DNA from: Flectobacillus sp. BAB-3569
Lineage (GTDB): Bacteria; Bacteroidota; Bacteroidia; Cytophagales; Spirosomataceae
Direction of reading: 5' to 3'
Assembly: GCF_002270355.1 (NCBI RefSeq)
Contig: NZ_NJFZ01000031.1
Coordinates: forward strand, 1 to 36,792
Length of the DNA stretch: 36,792 bases
In this document: one piece after another, positions 1-7,882 of the stretch
Layout of the letters: every line of letters begins with the position of its first letter
Numbering within the stretch: position 1 is the stretch's first letter
Translations under genes and position numbers: made by a program
The notes under the pieces: model-generated
The model's input: the letters and a program-made list of their open reading frames with translations, nothing else
What the model was told of the DNA's origin: nothing
The model's database searches: none

Positions 1-690
1 TACAAATGATAGAATAGCGTTATTGAAGTCTATCATTGCTATCATAGGTACGGATAGGATTGCACTACTGGTTATGGACAGAGAGTTTGTTGGTAATAAA
101 TGGTGGGCATGGCTACAAAAACAAGGCATAAACTTTTGTGTACGTGTCCCTGCCAGTCATAAGATTACGCTCATAGATGGCTCTACTGCCACGGCAGAAG
201 AGTTATTGCAGGATAAAAAGAGCTATTATGCAGAAAACGTAGTCGTGGATAATGTACGAGTCAATCTATCACTAAGCTACGGTAAAGACCAAAAACTCTT
301 GTTATTGGTAGGAACTTTGCCATATAGACAACTCCAAGAAAGCTATCAACGTCGATGGGCTATTGAGACTTTTTTCCATGCCTTGAAAGATAGGGGCTTT
401 CATATTGAATCCTCTTGCCTACAATCTATTGAGAAATACAGAAAGTTATTGGCTATCGTTGCTATAGCTTATACCTTGTGTTGGGCAACGGGAATCGAAG
501 ATGGAAAATGTAATCCTGTCAAAAGAAAAAGCATGGATACCCGCAATATAGCGTATTTAGAAGAGGACTTAACTTGATAAGAGAGTTCTATAAACAGAAA
601 ATGATTGAACCTTTTACCAAGGCCATTCAATTAGCTATTCAACGAATTTTAATAAATCTTAAAACAATCGGGTAGTGTACTGAATGATGT
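1..690 (+). mobile_element. 3' part of an IS4-family insertion sequence (left part outside window)
   Basis: The element enters from the left edge and holds the second half of a DDE transposase. Its right end is probably near 660-690, where the reading frame stops and a candidate terminal repeat (revcomp CACTACCCGATTGTTTTAAG, 661-680 region) is seen. The other end is missing, so the inverted repeat and target duplication cannot be checked. The next gene begins at about 706, so the insertion may have removed or replaced its promoter. The exact boundary is inferred. Confidence 0.7.
2..675 (+). pseudogene. IS4-family transposase, C-terminal part, frameshifted
   Basis: The frame is open at the left edge, so the gene is partial. 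The segment LLVMDREFVG carries the second catalytic Asp of the RNase-H fold, and YQRRWAIETFFHALK is a perfect Y-(2)-R-(3)-E-(6)-K signature, the diagnostic IS4-family motif with the catalytic Glu. In the first frame the protein stops at 575-577. Reading one base out of register after the A5 run at 526-530 gives a natural tail (KKHGYPQYSVFRRGLNLIRE and on to the stop at 673-675), as found in full-length relatives. One A therefore seems to be missing in that run. It could be a real frameshift, a programmed one, or a sequencing under-call. Family assignment is secure; activity is doubtful. Confidence 0.85.
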
Positions 691-705
691 AAACACTACG
701 TGATT

Positions 706-918
706 ATGGCTCTTCTTAAAAATATCATGGCTTTTTTATTTGGTTCTGCCGAATCAGATTACCCAGTTTTGGGAAAAAACTCAAAATTGATTTTGTCAGA
801 TGCAAATATGGCTGAGCAATTACTTTCAGCTATTGATCGTGACAGAAATAGCGAAAATATCATTACAATCTCTGGAACTAAAGGCTCTTTCCGTGTCGAA
901 CGAGTTTCTGAAATTTAG
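706..918 (+). CDS. small hypothetical protein (70 aa)
   Basis: I do not recognise this protein. It begins MALLKNIMAFLFG, a short hydrophobic stretch, and continues as a soluble-looking segment ending GSFRVERVSEI. The ATG at 706 is chosen over an in-frame GTG at 700; neither has a clear ribosome binding site. It starts only about 30 bases after the transposase frame ends, so the insertion sequence lies directly upstream and may have displaced the native promoter or the native 5' end. Codon use looks like the neighbouring genes. A gene is likely but not proven. Confidence 0.5.
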   Translation: MALLKNIMAFLFGSAESDYPVLGKNSKLILSDANMAEQLLSAIDRDRNSENIITISGTKGSFRVERVSEI

Positions 919-963
919 TAAATACCTCTTTTACAGCATTTCCTGTAAACCTTAACTGCATTT

Positions 964-1710
964 ATGTCAGGAATCACCTACGGCGTTGCGCTGATTATTT
1001 TATTCTTTATTCTTCCTGGGGGACTTTTCCGAAAAGCATATTCTCCGATTCATCTTTCTAATTATCATTTACGAGCCAGTAATTTTGCCGAAATCGCTAC
1101 AACTTTAGGATTTGGGATGGTAATTCAATGTCTTGGTATTTTGATGATTAACAAATATCACCCATCTCTTTATGTAGACTTTCGATTGTTGCCAAAGTTA
1201 CTATCGAGTCCCGACGAGGTGGTACTTTCGAAAGTACAAAAGCATCTAATTCCGATTTTTAGTTATAATGCTTGTCTGCTACTTTTTAGCTACGTCATGG
1301 GTAGTTTGCTACAGCGCCTTGTGCTTTCATTTCGACTAGATGAACGCTTTTTAGTGCTGAAGTTTGACAATGCTTTTCACTATGTTTTTTCTGGAAAAAT
1401 GTTTCTAAAAAAGGATACGGAGGAGATTTTGACCTACATGAACGTTTGTGTCAAAATTGATAATGACTTTTTTGTGTATTCTGGTTTCTTATTGGATTAT
1501 CAGCTCAACAAAGATGGGCATTGTGAATTGATAGAACTTGGCAAGGTGAAAAGAAAGGTGATTGACAAGCATAATACGGAGTTTAGCCATATTCTTAAAA
1601 AGAACCAACACCACGAGTACAATCTGTTTTGTGACAAGTTGTTTATTCCGTATAACCAAATTCTCAATTTTGGCATCACGTACTTCCGTGTTCAACGCGT
1701 AAATGGATAG
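964..1710 (+). CDS. hypothetical membrane protein (248 aa)
   Basis: Unrecognised. Hydrophobic segments are visible at about residues 5-20 (ALIILFFILPGG), 47-63 and 98-118, followed by a hydrophilic C-terminal half of about 120 residues that begins after LVLSFRLDERF. The layout suggests an inner-membrane protein with a cytoplasmic C-terminal domain. It sits 45 bases after the small gene at 706-918 and could be co-transcribed with it. No catalytic motif is evident and no function is proposed. Confidence 0.7.
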   Translation: MSGITYGVALIILFFILPGGLFRKAYSPIHLSNYHLRASNFAEIATTLGFGMVIQCLGILMINKYHPSLYVDFRLLPKLLSSPDEVVLSKVQKHLIPIFSYNACLLLFSYVMGSLLQRLVLSFRLDERFLVLKFDNAFHYVFSGKMFLKKDTEEILTYMNVCVKIDNDFFVYSGFLLDYQLNKDGHCELIELGKVKRKVIDKHNTEFSHILKKNQHHEYNLFCDKLFIPYNQILNFGITYFRVQRVNG

Positions 1711-1732
1711 GTGACTTCGATTCCCTACCCTT

Positions 1733-1763
1733 TTGTCTGTCTGTAGTAGATTTCGTACTTTTG
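1733..1763 (+). promoter_or_regulatory. Bacteroidota-type promoter (-33/-7)
   Basis: TTG at 1733-1735 is followed after 20 bases by TACTTTTG at 1756-1763, which matches the TAnnTTTG -7 element of the Bacteroidota primary sigma factor. Transcription would start near 1770, 18 bases before the ATG at 1788. This also argues against the in-frame TTG at 1761 as a start, since it lies inside the promoter. Confidence 0.7.
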
Positions 1764-1787
1764 CAGATTCATCAAAAATCAAAAATA

Positions 1788-2039
1788 ATGTTGTGGACTG
1801 ATATTCTAGTAGAAGCCTTAGGTTGGATTGGCTCGGTGTTAATTGTAGGTGCGTATGCGCTTAATATTCAAGGTAAACTTCGTGCCGACCAGCCCTTATA
1901 TATTTGGAGTAATATGATTGGCGGGATATTCTTTGTGGTAAATACAATTGCGCACAAAGCCTATCCTTCAGCTTTAGTTAATGTAATCTGGGTAGCAATA
2001 GCGGTTTACTCTATTTTAAAAACTAAACGAGCGAGCTAA
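1788..2039 (+). CDS. CBU_0592-like small membrane protein (83 aa)
   Basis: A small protein of three predicted hydrophobic segments (LGWIGSVLIVGAYAL, IWSNMIGGIFFVVNTI, ALVNVIWVAIAVYSIL) with the conserved G-W-x-G-S, Y-x-L and N-x-x-G-G-x-x-F pattern of the CBU_0592-like family. The family is widespread in bacteria and its molecular function is unknown to me. The ATG at 1788 is used because a strong promoter lies at 1733-1763. The gene is monocistronic and ends at a bidirectional terminator shared with ccoG. Confidence 0.8.
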   Translation: MLWTDILVEALGWIGSVLIVGAYALNIQGKLRADQPLYIWSNMIGGIFFVVNTIAHKAYPSALVNVIWVAIAVYSILKTKRAS

Positions 2040-2055
2040 TTGAGTGAGTTGTGAG

Positions 2056-2272
2056 TGATTGAATGAGTGATTATTTTTAATTTTCACTTGTAAAGAAGCA
2101 ATTCTTTTCGTCTAAAGAGGCATCATGTTGAAAATATAGTATCAAAAAAGGCGTTCGAAATTAATTTTTCGAACGCCTTTTTTGATAAACTATCTCGGCT
2201 TGAGACGCAAAACATTGCGTCTCTACAACTAGAATACAAATTTTAGAATAATCACTCATTCACTCAATCTAA
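2056..2272. repeat. compound palindrome at convergent gene ends (copy 1)
   Basis: An outer inverted repeat (GATTGAATGAGTGATTATT near 2056-2075 against AATAATCACTCATTCACTCA near 2250-2270) encloses the terminator hairpin at 2140-2187 and a short GACGC(A)-N-TTGCGTC hairpin at about 2202-2226. Related arrangements occur at 25681-25763 and 27747-28060, again between convergent genes. Confidence 0.6.
2140..2187. terminator. bidirectional rho-independent terminator
   Basis: Perfect 21-bp arms (2140-2160 and 2167-2187) around a 6-base loop. The arms carry an A-run on one side and a T-run on the other, so the hairpin works for both the plus-strand gene ending at 2039 and ccoG ending at 2296 on the minus strand. 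Confidence 0.9.
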
Positions 2273-2295
2273 AATCACTAAATGAGCAAGGTCTA

Positions 2296-3738
2296 TCATT
2301 CCATCGGACCAAGGAAAGAGGTTTTTACTTCATCTATTACTTGTCCGTTGCTTAAAATCTCGACTTTGAGTTTGATGGAAGGAGATTCCAAATCTTTTTT
2401 AGGAATCACAATAAAGAATGAACCTCTTGTCAAATCGCTCTTATTTAACTGAAGAGGTTTACCAATCAGTTTGATTTGGGCCGCAGGATAGTCTTTCACT
2501 CGCAACGAAACTGGCATAGCATTGATGGTCTTATTCAAGATTTCAATATTATACAAGTTAGATACATTCCCTTTTTCTTCTTGGTAAGTCAAGCCTGGTG
2601 TACGCAAAAGCGTTGTTTCTACATCGCTTCGGGTAATCAACATATAGGCCAAAATTCCCAATAAGGCTACCAATACGCCTGTGTAGGCTTTTATTCTTAA
2701 GTTAAATGACAATTTATTTCCCTTCTCAATACCATCCAAAGACGCATAGCGAATCAAGCCAGTTGGTTGGTTAGTTTTAACCATTACCTCATCACAAGCA
2801 TCGATACAAGCTGTACAGCCAATACATTCGAGCTGAGTACCATTACGAATATCGATACCAGTTGGACATACCTGCACGCAAATACCACAATCTACACAAT
2901 GTCCTTTGTTGGCGTTAGGATTTGCCAATGATTTTAGCTCTTCCAATGGATTGGGCTGTTCTTCTACCTTTTTCTTTTTGCCTCGAGGTTCGCCACGAAG
3001 AAAGTCATAAGCTACGATAATAGATTTTTTGTCTAGTAATACCCCTTGTAAGCGACCGTAAGGACAAACTACAATACAAACCAATTCACGGAATTTGGCA
3101 AAAACAAAATAGAATACAAAGGTAAAAATGACAATAGCGACTAATCCCGAAATATGATTCAATGGATTATCGAGAATGATAGAAAATAGTTCTTTTTTAC
3201 CGATAATATAAGCCAAAAAGGTATTCGCAATGAGGAAGGAAATTATGAAGAAAATAATATGTTTGGCGCTTTTCTTCACTATTTTTTCAGTATTCCAAGG
3301 TTGCGCATCCAATCGCTGCTGTGCACGGTAATCACCTTCAATTAAGTTTTCAATTTTACGGAAAAGCATTTCCATGAAAATGGTTTGAGGACAAGCCCAA
3401 CCACACCATACACGCCCAAAAATTACGGTAAAAAGTATAATGAAAACGATAAAAGTAAGCAAGCCGAAAGCCACTAGATGGAAGTCCTGAGGGAAAAAAG
3501 TTACCCCAAAAAAGATAAACTTTCGCTCCAGTACATTGAACATGAATAGCGGCCCGCCATTTACTTCAACAAAAGGTATTCCAAACAGAAGCCCTAGTAA
3601 TAACCATGAAAAATAAGTTCTTAGCTTATAGAGTTGCCCAACAACAATGCGAGGATAAATCCAAATGCGTTTTCCTGTTTCGGTGACATTAGAAAGATGA
3701 TCACGAAATTCGGTGGTATCAATTTTAGGAGGTTTCAT
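2296..3738 (-). CDS. ccoG: CcoG/FixG/RdxA family cbb3-oxidase accessory protein
   Basis: A polytopic membrane ferredoxin-like protein needed for cbb3 cytochrome oxidase biogenesis; in Rhodobacter the homologue reduces Cu(II) to Cu(I) for delivery to the oxidase. Visible features are N-terminal membrane segments, the FixG motif VWCGWACPQTIFMEM at about residue 110, a CPYGR motif, and two ferredoxin-type 4Fe-4S clusters (CVDCGICVQVCP and CIGCTACIDACD, about residues 282-315). A further membrane segment and a C-terminal Ig-like FixG domain follow. The length of 480 aa is normal. It follows ccoP on the minus strand but is separated from it by about 340 bases and a terminator, so it probably has its own promoter. 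No ccoH (fixH) follows, unlike in many relatives. Confidence 0.96.
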   Translation of the reverse strand: MKPPKIDTTEFRDHLSNVTETGKRIWIYPRIVVGQLYKLRTYFSWLLLGLLFGIPFVEVNGGPLFMFNVLERKFIFFGVTFFPQDFHLVAFGLLTFIVFIILFTVIFGRVWCGWACPQTIFMEMLFRKIENLIEGDYRAQQRLDAQPWNTEKIVKKSAKHIIFFIISFLIANTFLAYIIGKKELFSIILDNPLNHISGLVAIVIFTFVFYFVFAKFRELVCIVVCPYGRLQGVLLDKKSIIVAYDFLRGEPRGKKKKVEEQPNPLEELKSLANPNANKGHCVDCGICVQVCPTGIDIRNGTQLECIGCTACIDACDEVMVKTNQPTGLIRYASLDGIEKGNKLSFNLRIKAYTGVLVALLGILAYMLITRSDVETTLLRTPGLTYQEEKGNVSNLYNIEILNKTINAMPVSLRVKDYPAAQIKLIGKPLQLNKSDLTRGSFFIVIPKKDLESPSIKLKVEILSNGQVIDEVKTSFLGPME

Positions 3739-3978
3739 AATTTCAAATTTAATGCTCAGTACATAAGTGAATTAGAAATAGTAAATACCAATGCTGAATT
3801 GTGAGTTGTAAATCTTGAATGCAAGATTTTAATATTCAGAACCTTACACCTTCTATTTAATCAAATAATATTTTACTTGTAACCTTAATCGATAGGCGAT
3901 ACGCTAACAACTCAAAAATTCATATTTTGTCGTATGCCTATAGCCTATTGCCGAAGGCCCAATAATACAATCTTAAAA
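3739..3978. other. intergenic region upstream of ccoG
   Basis: This stretch should contain the ccoG promoter on the minus strand. A TAAATTTG box (TAnnTTTG) is present close to the start codon, without a clear -33 partner, and a short hairpin (ATCTTGAATGCAAGAT) lies near 3812-3828. It also contains TATGCC/TTGCCGAAGGCC words related to the longer intergenic repeats at 23681 and 32364. No TGAY-N4-RTCA site was seen here. Confidence 0.4.
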
Positions 3979-4034
3979 AACAATTCGAACGCATCGAGGC
4001 TTATGCACTACCCATAAGTCTCGAACGTCCGAAT
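3979..4034 (-). terminator. rho-independent terminator of the ccoSNOQP operon
   Basis: On the minus strand, about 45 bases after the ccoP stop, two arms of about 22 bases (ATTCGGACGTTCGAGACTT and its near-complement) form a hairpin with a few mismatches and a 7-base loop, followed by TGTTTTTTAAG. It separates ccoP from ccoG. Confidence 0.75.
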
Positions 4035-4079
4035 CGTAAAAACTTTATCATTAAAGGCTACTCATTTCTGTTAGCCCTA

Positions 4080-4946
4080 CTACTTCATACTAACAGCAGC
4101 CTCAGCCTTATCTCCTTGAGGAGCTTTAGCATTTGCAGGCTTTGTTCCTTGAATCGACACAATGTAGCTCAACACTTGTTGCACTTGAATCGGATTCAAT
4201 GTTTTTTTCCACGAAATCATCCCTTTTTCAGGAACACCCTCGTTGATGGTATGGAAAATAGCTTTTGGTGTACCACCGTGAATCCAGAACTCATCTGTTA
4301 GGTTTGGACCTACAACACCTTCACCATTCGCCCCGTGACATGCCACACAGTTTTGAGTATAAATCTTTTTACCATCCTCAACACCTTTGGCATCTGTCAA
4401 AACTTTCACGTTGTCTTCGTTTACCGAATTAGCAAATTTTTTCATGTACTCTTCACGTGCTTTTTCGGCAATCGTTACCTCCTCGGTATATTCATTGTTC
4501 ATGATTTTACCATTTCCGATTACGTGGTAGCCAATCAAATAGAAAATACCAACAACAATTGTGATGTAGAAAAGGTACATAAACCACGGAGGAGTTGGGT
4601 TGTCAAGCTCAGCAATACCATCGTATTGGTGCTCCATCATTTGGTCTTTTTCAAACTGAATTGGCTTCAAGCTCCAGAATTTTTGCCAGAAAGTACGATT
4701 TTGCATCGCCTGTTCAAACTCTGAACTTTCAGTTTTAGGTTTGAAAATATTTCTGATTTGAGAGTTAAGATTAAGTGTAACCACAATAATCACCGCACAA
4801 ATCATGGTCATTAGGCCAAGTAACGTAATTACAAAAAGCTCTTGACCTGTTTTAAGTCCTGGAAGAAACGTGTTTTGGGCTTCTTCGGCCGCAAACATCG
4901 AGAATGAGACCAGACTTAATATAGCTAAAATAGATAATCGCTTCAT
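4080..4946 (-). CDS. ccoP: CcoP, cbb3 oxidase c-type cytochrome subunit (one haem site)
   Basis: Membrane-anchored c-type cytochrome of the cbb3 oxidase that feeds electrons towards CcoO. From the ATG at 4946 it is 288 aa; an in-frame TTG at 4961 is less likely because the ATG gives a clean signal-like start (MKRLSILAILSLVSF...). Two membrane segments (about residues 37-57 and 120-140) flank the conserved DNPTPPWFMYLFYITI sequence. The only haem-binding motif is CVACH at about residue 200, with a likely axial Met in EKGMISW. Proteobacterial CcoP usually has two CxxCH motifs; the single-haem form is seen in Bacteroidota. It lies 26 bases after ccoQ in the same operon. Confidence 0.95.
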   Translation of the reverse strand: MKRLSILAILSLVSFSMFAAEEAQNTFLPGLKTGQELFVITLLGLMTMICAVIIVVTLNLNSQIRNIFKPKTESSEFEQAMQNRTFWQKFWSLKPIQFEKDQMMEHQYDGIAELDNPTPPWFMYLFYITIVVGIFYLIGYHVIGNGKIMNNEYTEEVTIAEKAREEYMKKFANSVNEDNVKVLTDAKGVEDGKKIYTQNCVACHGANGEGVVGPNLTDEFWIHGGTPKAIFHTINEGVPEKGMISWKKTLNPIQVQQVLSYIVSIQGTKPANAKAPQGDKAEAAVSMK

Positions 4947-4972
4947 CGGATTGGTTATCAATTAGAAGGTTG

Positions 4973-5167
4973 TCAAATAGAAATCACATCTTGAAGCTCA
5001 TTTTGGTTACTGTCTTCAAGGGGTAGGTTTTGCATTTTGTTCAAGTAACTTTTGTCCATAATGAACAAATAAATGCTTACAAGAACGAAGAAGGCCATAA
5101 ATATGAGAAATGAAGTAATCATATATACATCAGCGCCGTCTACTTTATCGATAAATTGCTTAAACAT
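4973..5167 (-). CDS. ccoQ: CcoQ-like small cbb3 oxidase subunit
   Basis: A 64-aa protein with a single membrane segment (about residues 15-37, MITSFLIFMAFFVLVSIYLF) and a short acidic tail. Sequence conservation of CcoQ is low, so the call rests mainly on size, topology and position between ccoNO and ccoP. CcoQ is thought to stabilise the assembled oxidase. Translation of ccoP begins 26 bases after its stop. Confidence 0.8.
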   Translation of the reverse strand: MFKQFIDKVDGADVYMITSFLIFMAFFVLVSIYLFIMDKSYLNKMQNLPLEDSNQNELQDVISI

Positions 5168-5195
5168 GGCTTTAGATTTTTAATGCAACAAGGAG

Positions 5196-5262
5196 AGTTT
5201 TGAGTGGCGAGTTGTGAGTGATGAATTACGAATTTTAAACTCACACCTCATCACTCAAAACT
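5196..5262 (-). repeat. long imperfect hairpin between ccoNO and ccoQ
   Basis: Arms of 24 bases (5196-5219 and 5239-5262) pair with about four mismatches around a 19-base loop. There is no T-run after it, so it is more likely an RNA stability or processing element, or a member of the TGAGTGA intergenic repeat family, than a terminator. Confidence 0.6.
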
Positions 5263-5273
5263 CATCACTTAGA

Positions 5274-7415
5274 TCAGTTTGCTGCAGTTTCTGTTTTTTT
5301 AATATCTGTACCTATTCTTTGTAGGTAAGCAATCAATGCAATGATTTCTTTGTCTGAAGAAACTTTCACACCCTCCTTCGCAAGATTGGCTGCAATACCA
5401 TCGGCTTGAGTTTTCAAATCCTCTTGTGCTTTTTGGATTTGGTAAGCATCATAAGGCACACCCAATTTTTGCATTGCTTTCATTTTTGCCTCAATGTCAG
5501 AAGTATTCAATTTTTGTTCTAACAACCAAGGATATGGAGGCATAATAGAACCTGGCGACATTGAAATTGGCTCACGCATGTGGTGATAGTGCCAAGAGTC
5601 TGGATATTTACCGCCTTCACGGTGCAAATCTGGACCCGTACGTTTTGAACCCCACAAGAATGGGTGATCATACACAAATTCTCCTGCTTTTGAATATTGT
5701 CCGTAACGTTCTGTTTCACTTCTAAATGGACGAACCATTTGACTATGGCAACTCACACAACCTTCGCGGATATACAAATCACGACCTTCTAATTCGAGTG
5801 CAGTGTAAGGCTGAACAGCGCTAATTGTTTCTACGTTAGATTTTACCATGAAGGTAGGAATCAACTCGACAGCAGTACCCACCAAAATCATTACCAATGA
5901 ACCTACCAATAATGGAATTGGTTTGCGTTCGAACCAACGGTGCCAGTAAGTATCGCTTCCTGTTGGCGTGTAAGCTACTTCCAAAGCTGGAGCCTCTGCT
6001 GGTTCGTTTGCTTCCAAAGAACCTTGTGCCATTGTTTTGAACAAGTTGTAAGCCATCAAAATAGCACCTGTCAAGTAAATCAAGCCACCAAAGGCGCGCA
6101 TAGCGTGCATTGGTAAAATTTGTAGGGTAGTTTCAAGGAAGTTACCGTATTTCAAAGTTCCTTCTGGTGTAAAGTCTTTCCACATCATACCTTGTGTAAA
6201 ACCAGAGATGTACATAGGCACAGCATAGAATAAGATACCCAAAGTACCTAACCAGAAGTGTACATTAATCAATTTTTTAGAATAAATCGTTGTATGGTAA
6301 ATACGAGGTAGCAACCAGTAAAGAATCGCAAAGCTTAAGAAACCATTCCAACCCAAAGCACCTACGTGTACGTGTGCTACAATCCAGTCGGTAAAGTGAG
6401 CAATAGCATTTACGTTTTTCAACGAAAGCATTGGTCCTTCGAAAGTTGCCATACCGTAGCTAGTTACCCCAACTACCATAAATTTCAAGATAGCATCTTC
6501 ACGAACTTTATCCCAAGCACCACGCAAAGTCAACAAACCGTTAATCATACCACCCCAAGATGGAGCAATCAACATAATCGAGAATACCGTACCTAGTGAT
6601 TGTGCCCAGTCTGGCAAACTTGTATATAATAAGTGGTGAGGACCAGCCCAGATATAGATAAAAATTAAAGCCCAGAAGTGCAAAATCGATAACTTATAAG
6701 AATATACGGGACGATTCGCCATTTTTGGCAAGTAGTAGTACATCAATCCCAAGAAAGGAGTTGTCAAGAAAAATGCTACTGCATTGTGACCATACCACCA
6801 TTGAACCAAAGCATCTTGAACACCAGCATATAAAGAATAACTTTTGAAAATTGAAACTGGTAATTCAAATGAGTTCACTACGTGCAAAACTGCAACTGTA
6901 ATAAAAGTAGCAATATAAAACCAGATCGCTACATATAAGTGACGTTCGCGACGTTTGAAAATTGTTCCAAACATATTGATACCAAACACTACCCAAATCA
7001 AGGTGATGGCAATATCAATAGGCCACTCCAACTCTGCATATTCTTTACTACTTGTTAAACCCAATGGAAGAGTAATAGCCGCTGCAACAATAATTAATTG
7101 CCATCCCCAAAAGTGAATTTTCGAAAGAAAATCGCTAAACATTCTGGCTTTACAGAGGCGTTGAAGAGAGTAGTAAACACCCATAAAAATGGCATTTCCT
7201 ACAAAAGCAAAGATTACTGCATTGGTGTGTAGAGGACGAATACGTCCGAAAGTACCATATTGCGTAACGTTTAGTTCGGGTTTGAAGAGTTGAGAAGCGA
7301 CGATAACGCCTACCAACATACCCACAATCCCCCAGATAATCGTGGCAACGGCAAAGTTTCGGACAATTTTATTGTCGTACTCAAAGCGTTCGATGTGTGT
7401 ACTAATAGCTGACAT
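5274..7415 (-). CDS. ccoNO: CcoNO, fused catalytic and cytochrome c subunits of cbb3 oxidase
   Basis: Terminal oxidase that reduces O2 to water in the cytoplasmic membrane and works at low O2. Residues 1-460 are CcoN: 12 or so membrane helices with the low-spin haem ligands around His63 and His348/His350, the CuB/active-site His210 (WWYGHN) and His260-His261, and the conserved EGP motif near residue 326. Residues about 490-713 are CcoO, anchored by one helix (PLLVGSLVMILVGTAVELIP) with haem site CVSCH at 553-557 and the axial-Met segment MSPGSIMPPYPW. The CcoN-CcoO fusion is typical of Bacteroidota. Operon order is ccoS, ccoNO, ccoQ, ccoP. Regulation is probably through the FNR-type site at 7784-7795. 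Confidence 0.97.
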   Translation of the reverse strand: MSAISTHIERFEYDNKIVRNFAVATIIWGIVGMLVGVIVASQLFKPELNVTQYGTFGRIRPLHTNAVIFAFVGNAIFMGVYYSLQRLCKARMFSDFLSKIHFWGWQLIIVAAAITLPLGLTSSKEYAELEWPIDIAITLIWVVFGINMFGTIFKRRERHLYVAIWFYIATFITVAVLHVVNSFELPVSIFKSYSLYAGVQDALVQWWYGHNAVAFFLTTPFLGLMYYYLPKMANRPVYSYKLSILHFWALIFIYIWAGPHHLLYTSLPDWAQSLGTVFSIMLIAPSWGGMINGLLTLRGAWDKVREDAILKFMVVGVTSYGMATFEGPMLSLKNVNAIAHFTDWIVAHVHVGALGWNGFLSFAILYWLLPRIYHTTIYSKKLINVHFWLGTLGILFYAVPMYISGFTQGMMWKDFTPEGTLKYGNFLETTLQILPMHAMRAFGGLIYLTGAILMAYNLFKTMAQGSLEANEPAEAPALEVAYTPTGSDTYWHRWFERKPIPLLVGSLVMILVGTAVELIPTFMVKSNVETISAVQPYTALELEGRDLYIREGCVSCHSQMVRPFRSETERYGQYSKAGEFVYDHPFLWGSKRTGPDLHREGGKYPDSWHYHHMREPISMSPGSIMPPYPWLLEQKLNTSDIEAKMKAMQKLGVPYDAYQIQKAQEDLKTQADGIAANLAKEGVKVSSDKEIIALIAYLQRIGTDIKKTETAAN

Positions 7416-7490
7416 ATTTTTAGATTATAAATTGGTTACGGGAATAATTGCGATTGAGAGCGATACTACTCTCCTATTTTTATCTGACGG

Positions 7491-7507
7491 CTTGAGTCTA
7501 ACTCAAG
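7491..7507. promoter_or_regulatory. small palindrome in the ccoS-ccoNO gap
   Basis: CTTGAGT-CTA-ACTCAAG, perfect 7-bp arms around a 3-base loop, between the ccoS stop and the ccoNO start. It could be an RNA hairpin or an operator. Its half sites (TTGAG/CTCAA with 5-base spacing) do not match the FNR spacing seen elsewhere in the window. Confidence 0.4.
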
Positions 7508-7523
7508 TGGTTGATTGACAAGC

Positions 7524-7678
7524 TTATTTAGTATTAGTTTTTTGGTCGTCAAACAAGATACGCATCGCAGGAGTATGTAAATCGTCGTTCTGTCCATCTT
7601 TCATCGACCAAAAAAAGCAGCTAAAAAAACAAGTGCCATCATCAAACTAATTCCGATCATGATGAAGATGATTTGCAT
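7524..7678 (-). pseudogene. ccoS: CcoS, cbb3 oxidase assembly protein, frameshifted
   Basis: Too short for most gene callers and broken in this sequence. The ATG at 7678 starts MQIIFIMIGISLMMALVFLA, a membrane helix, then AAFFGR and a stop. Shifting by one base at the T7 run (plus-strand A7, 7610-7616) restores WSMKDGQNDDLHTPAMRILF and DDQ, with the stop at 7524-7526. Helix, then a W/S/K-x-GQ-DD segment, then TPxxRxLFDD is the usual CcoS pattern. The length is exactly one base short of 52 codons. CcoS is needed for haem/copper insertion into the oxidase, so loss should matter. A sequencing under-call is the simplest explanation; slippage-based switching is possible. It is the first gene of the ccoNOQP operon. 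Confidence 0.85.
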
Positions 7679-7783
7679 TTTTTTGTGTTTTTCTGTGTTT
7701 CTATGCCTCAAAATTGGGGCTTTCTGACGTGTTCAGCTATGAGGAATGTTAGTAGGCTTACTCGCATTTATTAGTCTGTTTTA

Positions 7784-7795
7784 TGACAAAAGTCA
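7784..7795. promoter_or_regulatory. FNR/CRP-type site upstream of ccoS
   Basis: TGAC-AAAA-GTCA, a perfect 4+4 palindrome, about 105 bases upstream of the ccoS ATG on the minus strand. It fits TGAY-N4-RTCA, shared with sites at 13084, 13837 and 14391. A weak TA-containing box lies about 33 bases downstream on the minus strand. Confidence 0.55.
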
Positions 7796-7823
7796 GTAAA
7801 AAAGGCTTGCCTACGGAGGGGCA

Positions 7824-7857
7824 TAAAAAAAGGCGCAAGAGTCGTTCTTGCGCCTTT
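7824..7857 (-). terminator. rho-independent terminator of the haemoglobin gene
   Basis: AAAGGCGCAAGA at 7829-7840 and TCTTGCGCCTTT at 7846-7857 form a perfect 12-bp stem with a 5-base loop; on the minus strand a T-run of 7 follows. It lies 26 bases after the haemoglobin stop and insulates the cco operon from it. Confidence 0.9.
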
Positions 7858-7882
7858 CAAGGTAAGTTTCTTATTATCAGGA

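Noticed and set aside
4335-4724. 129-codon open frame antisense to ccoP
   Set aside because: Lies entirely inside the well-supported ccoP gene; a shadow frame.
7491-7507. CTTGAGT-CTA-ACTCAAG as an FNR box
   Set aside because: Half-site spacing is 5 rather than 4 and the half sites end in G/C rather than T/A; kept only as a possible hairpin.
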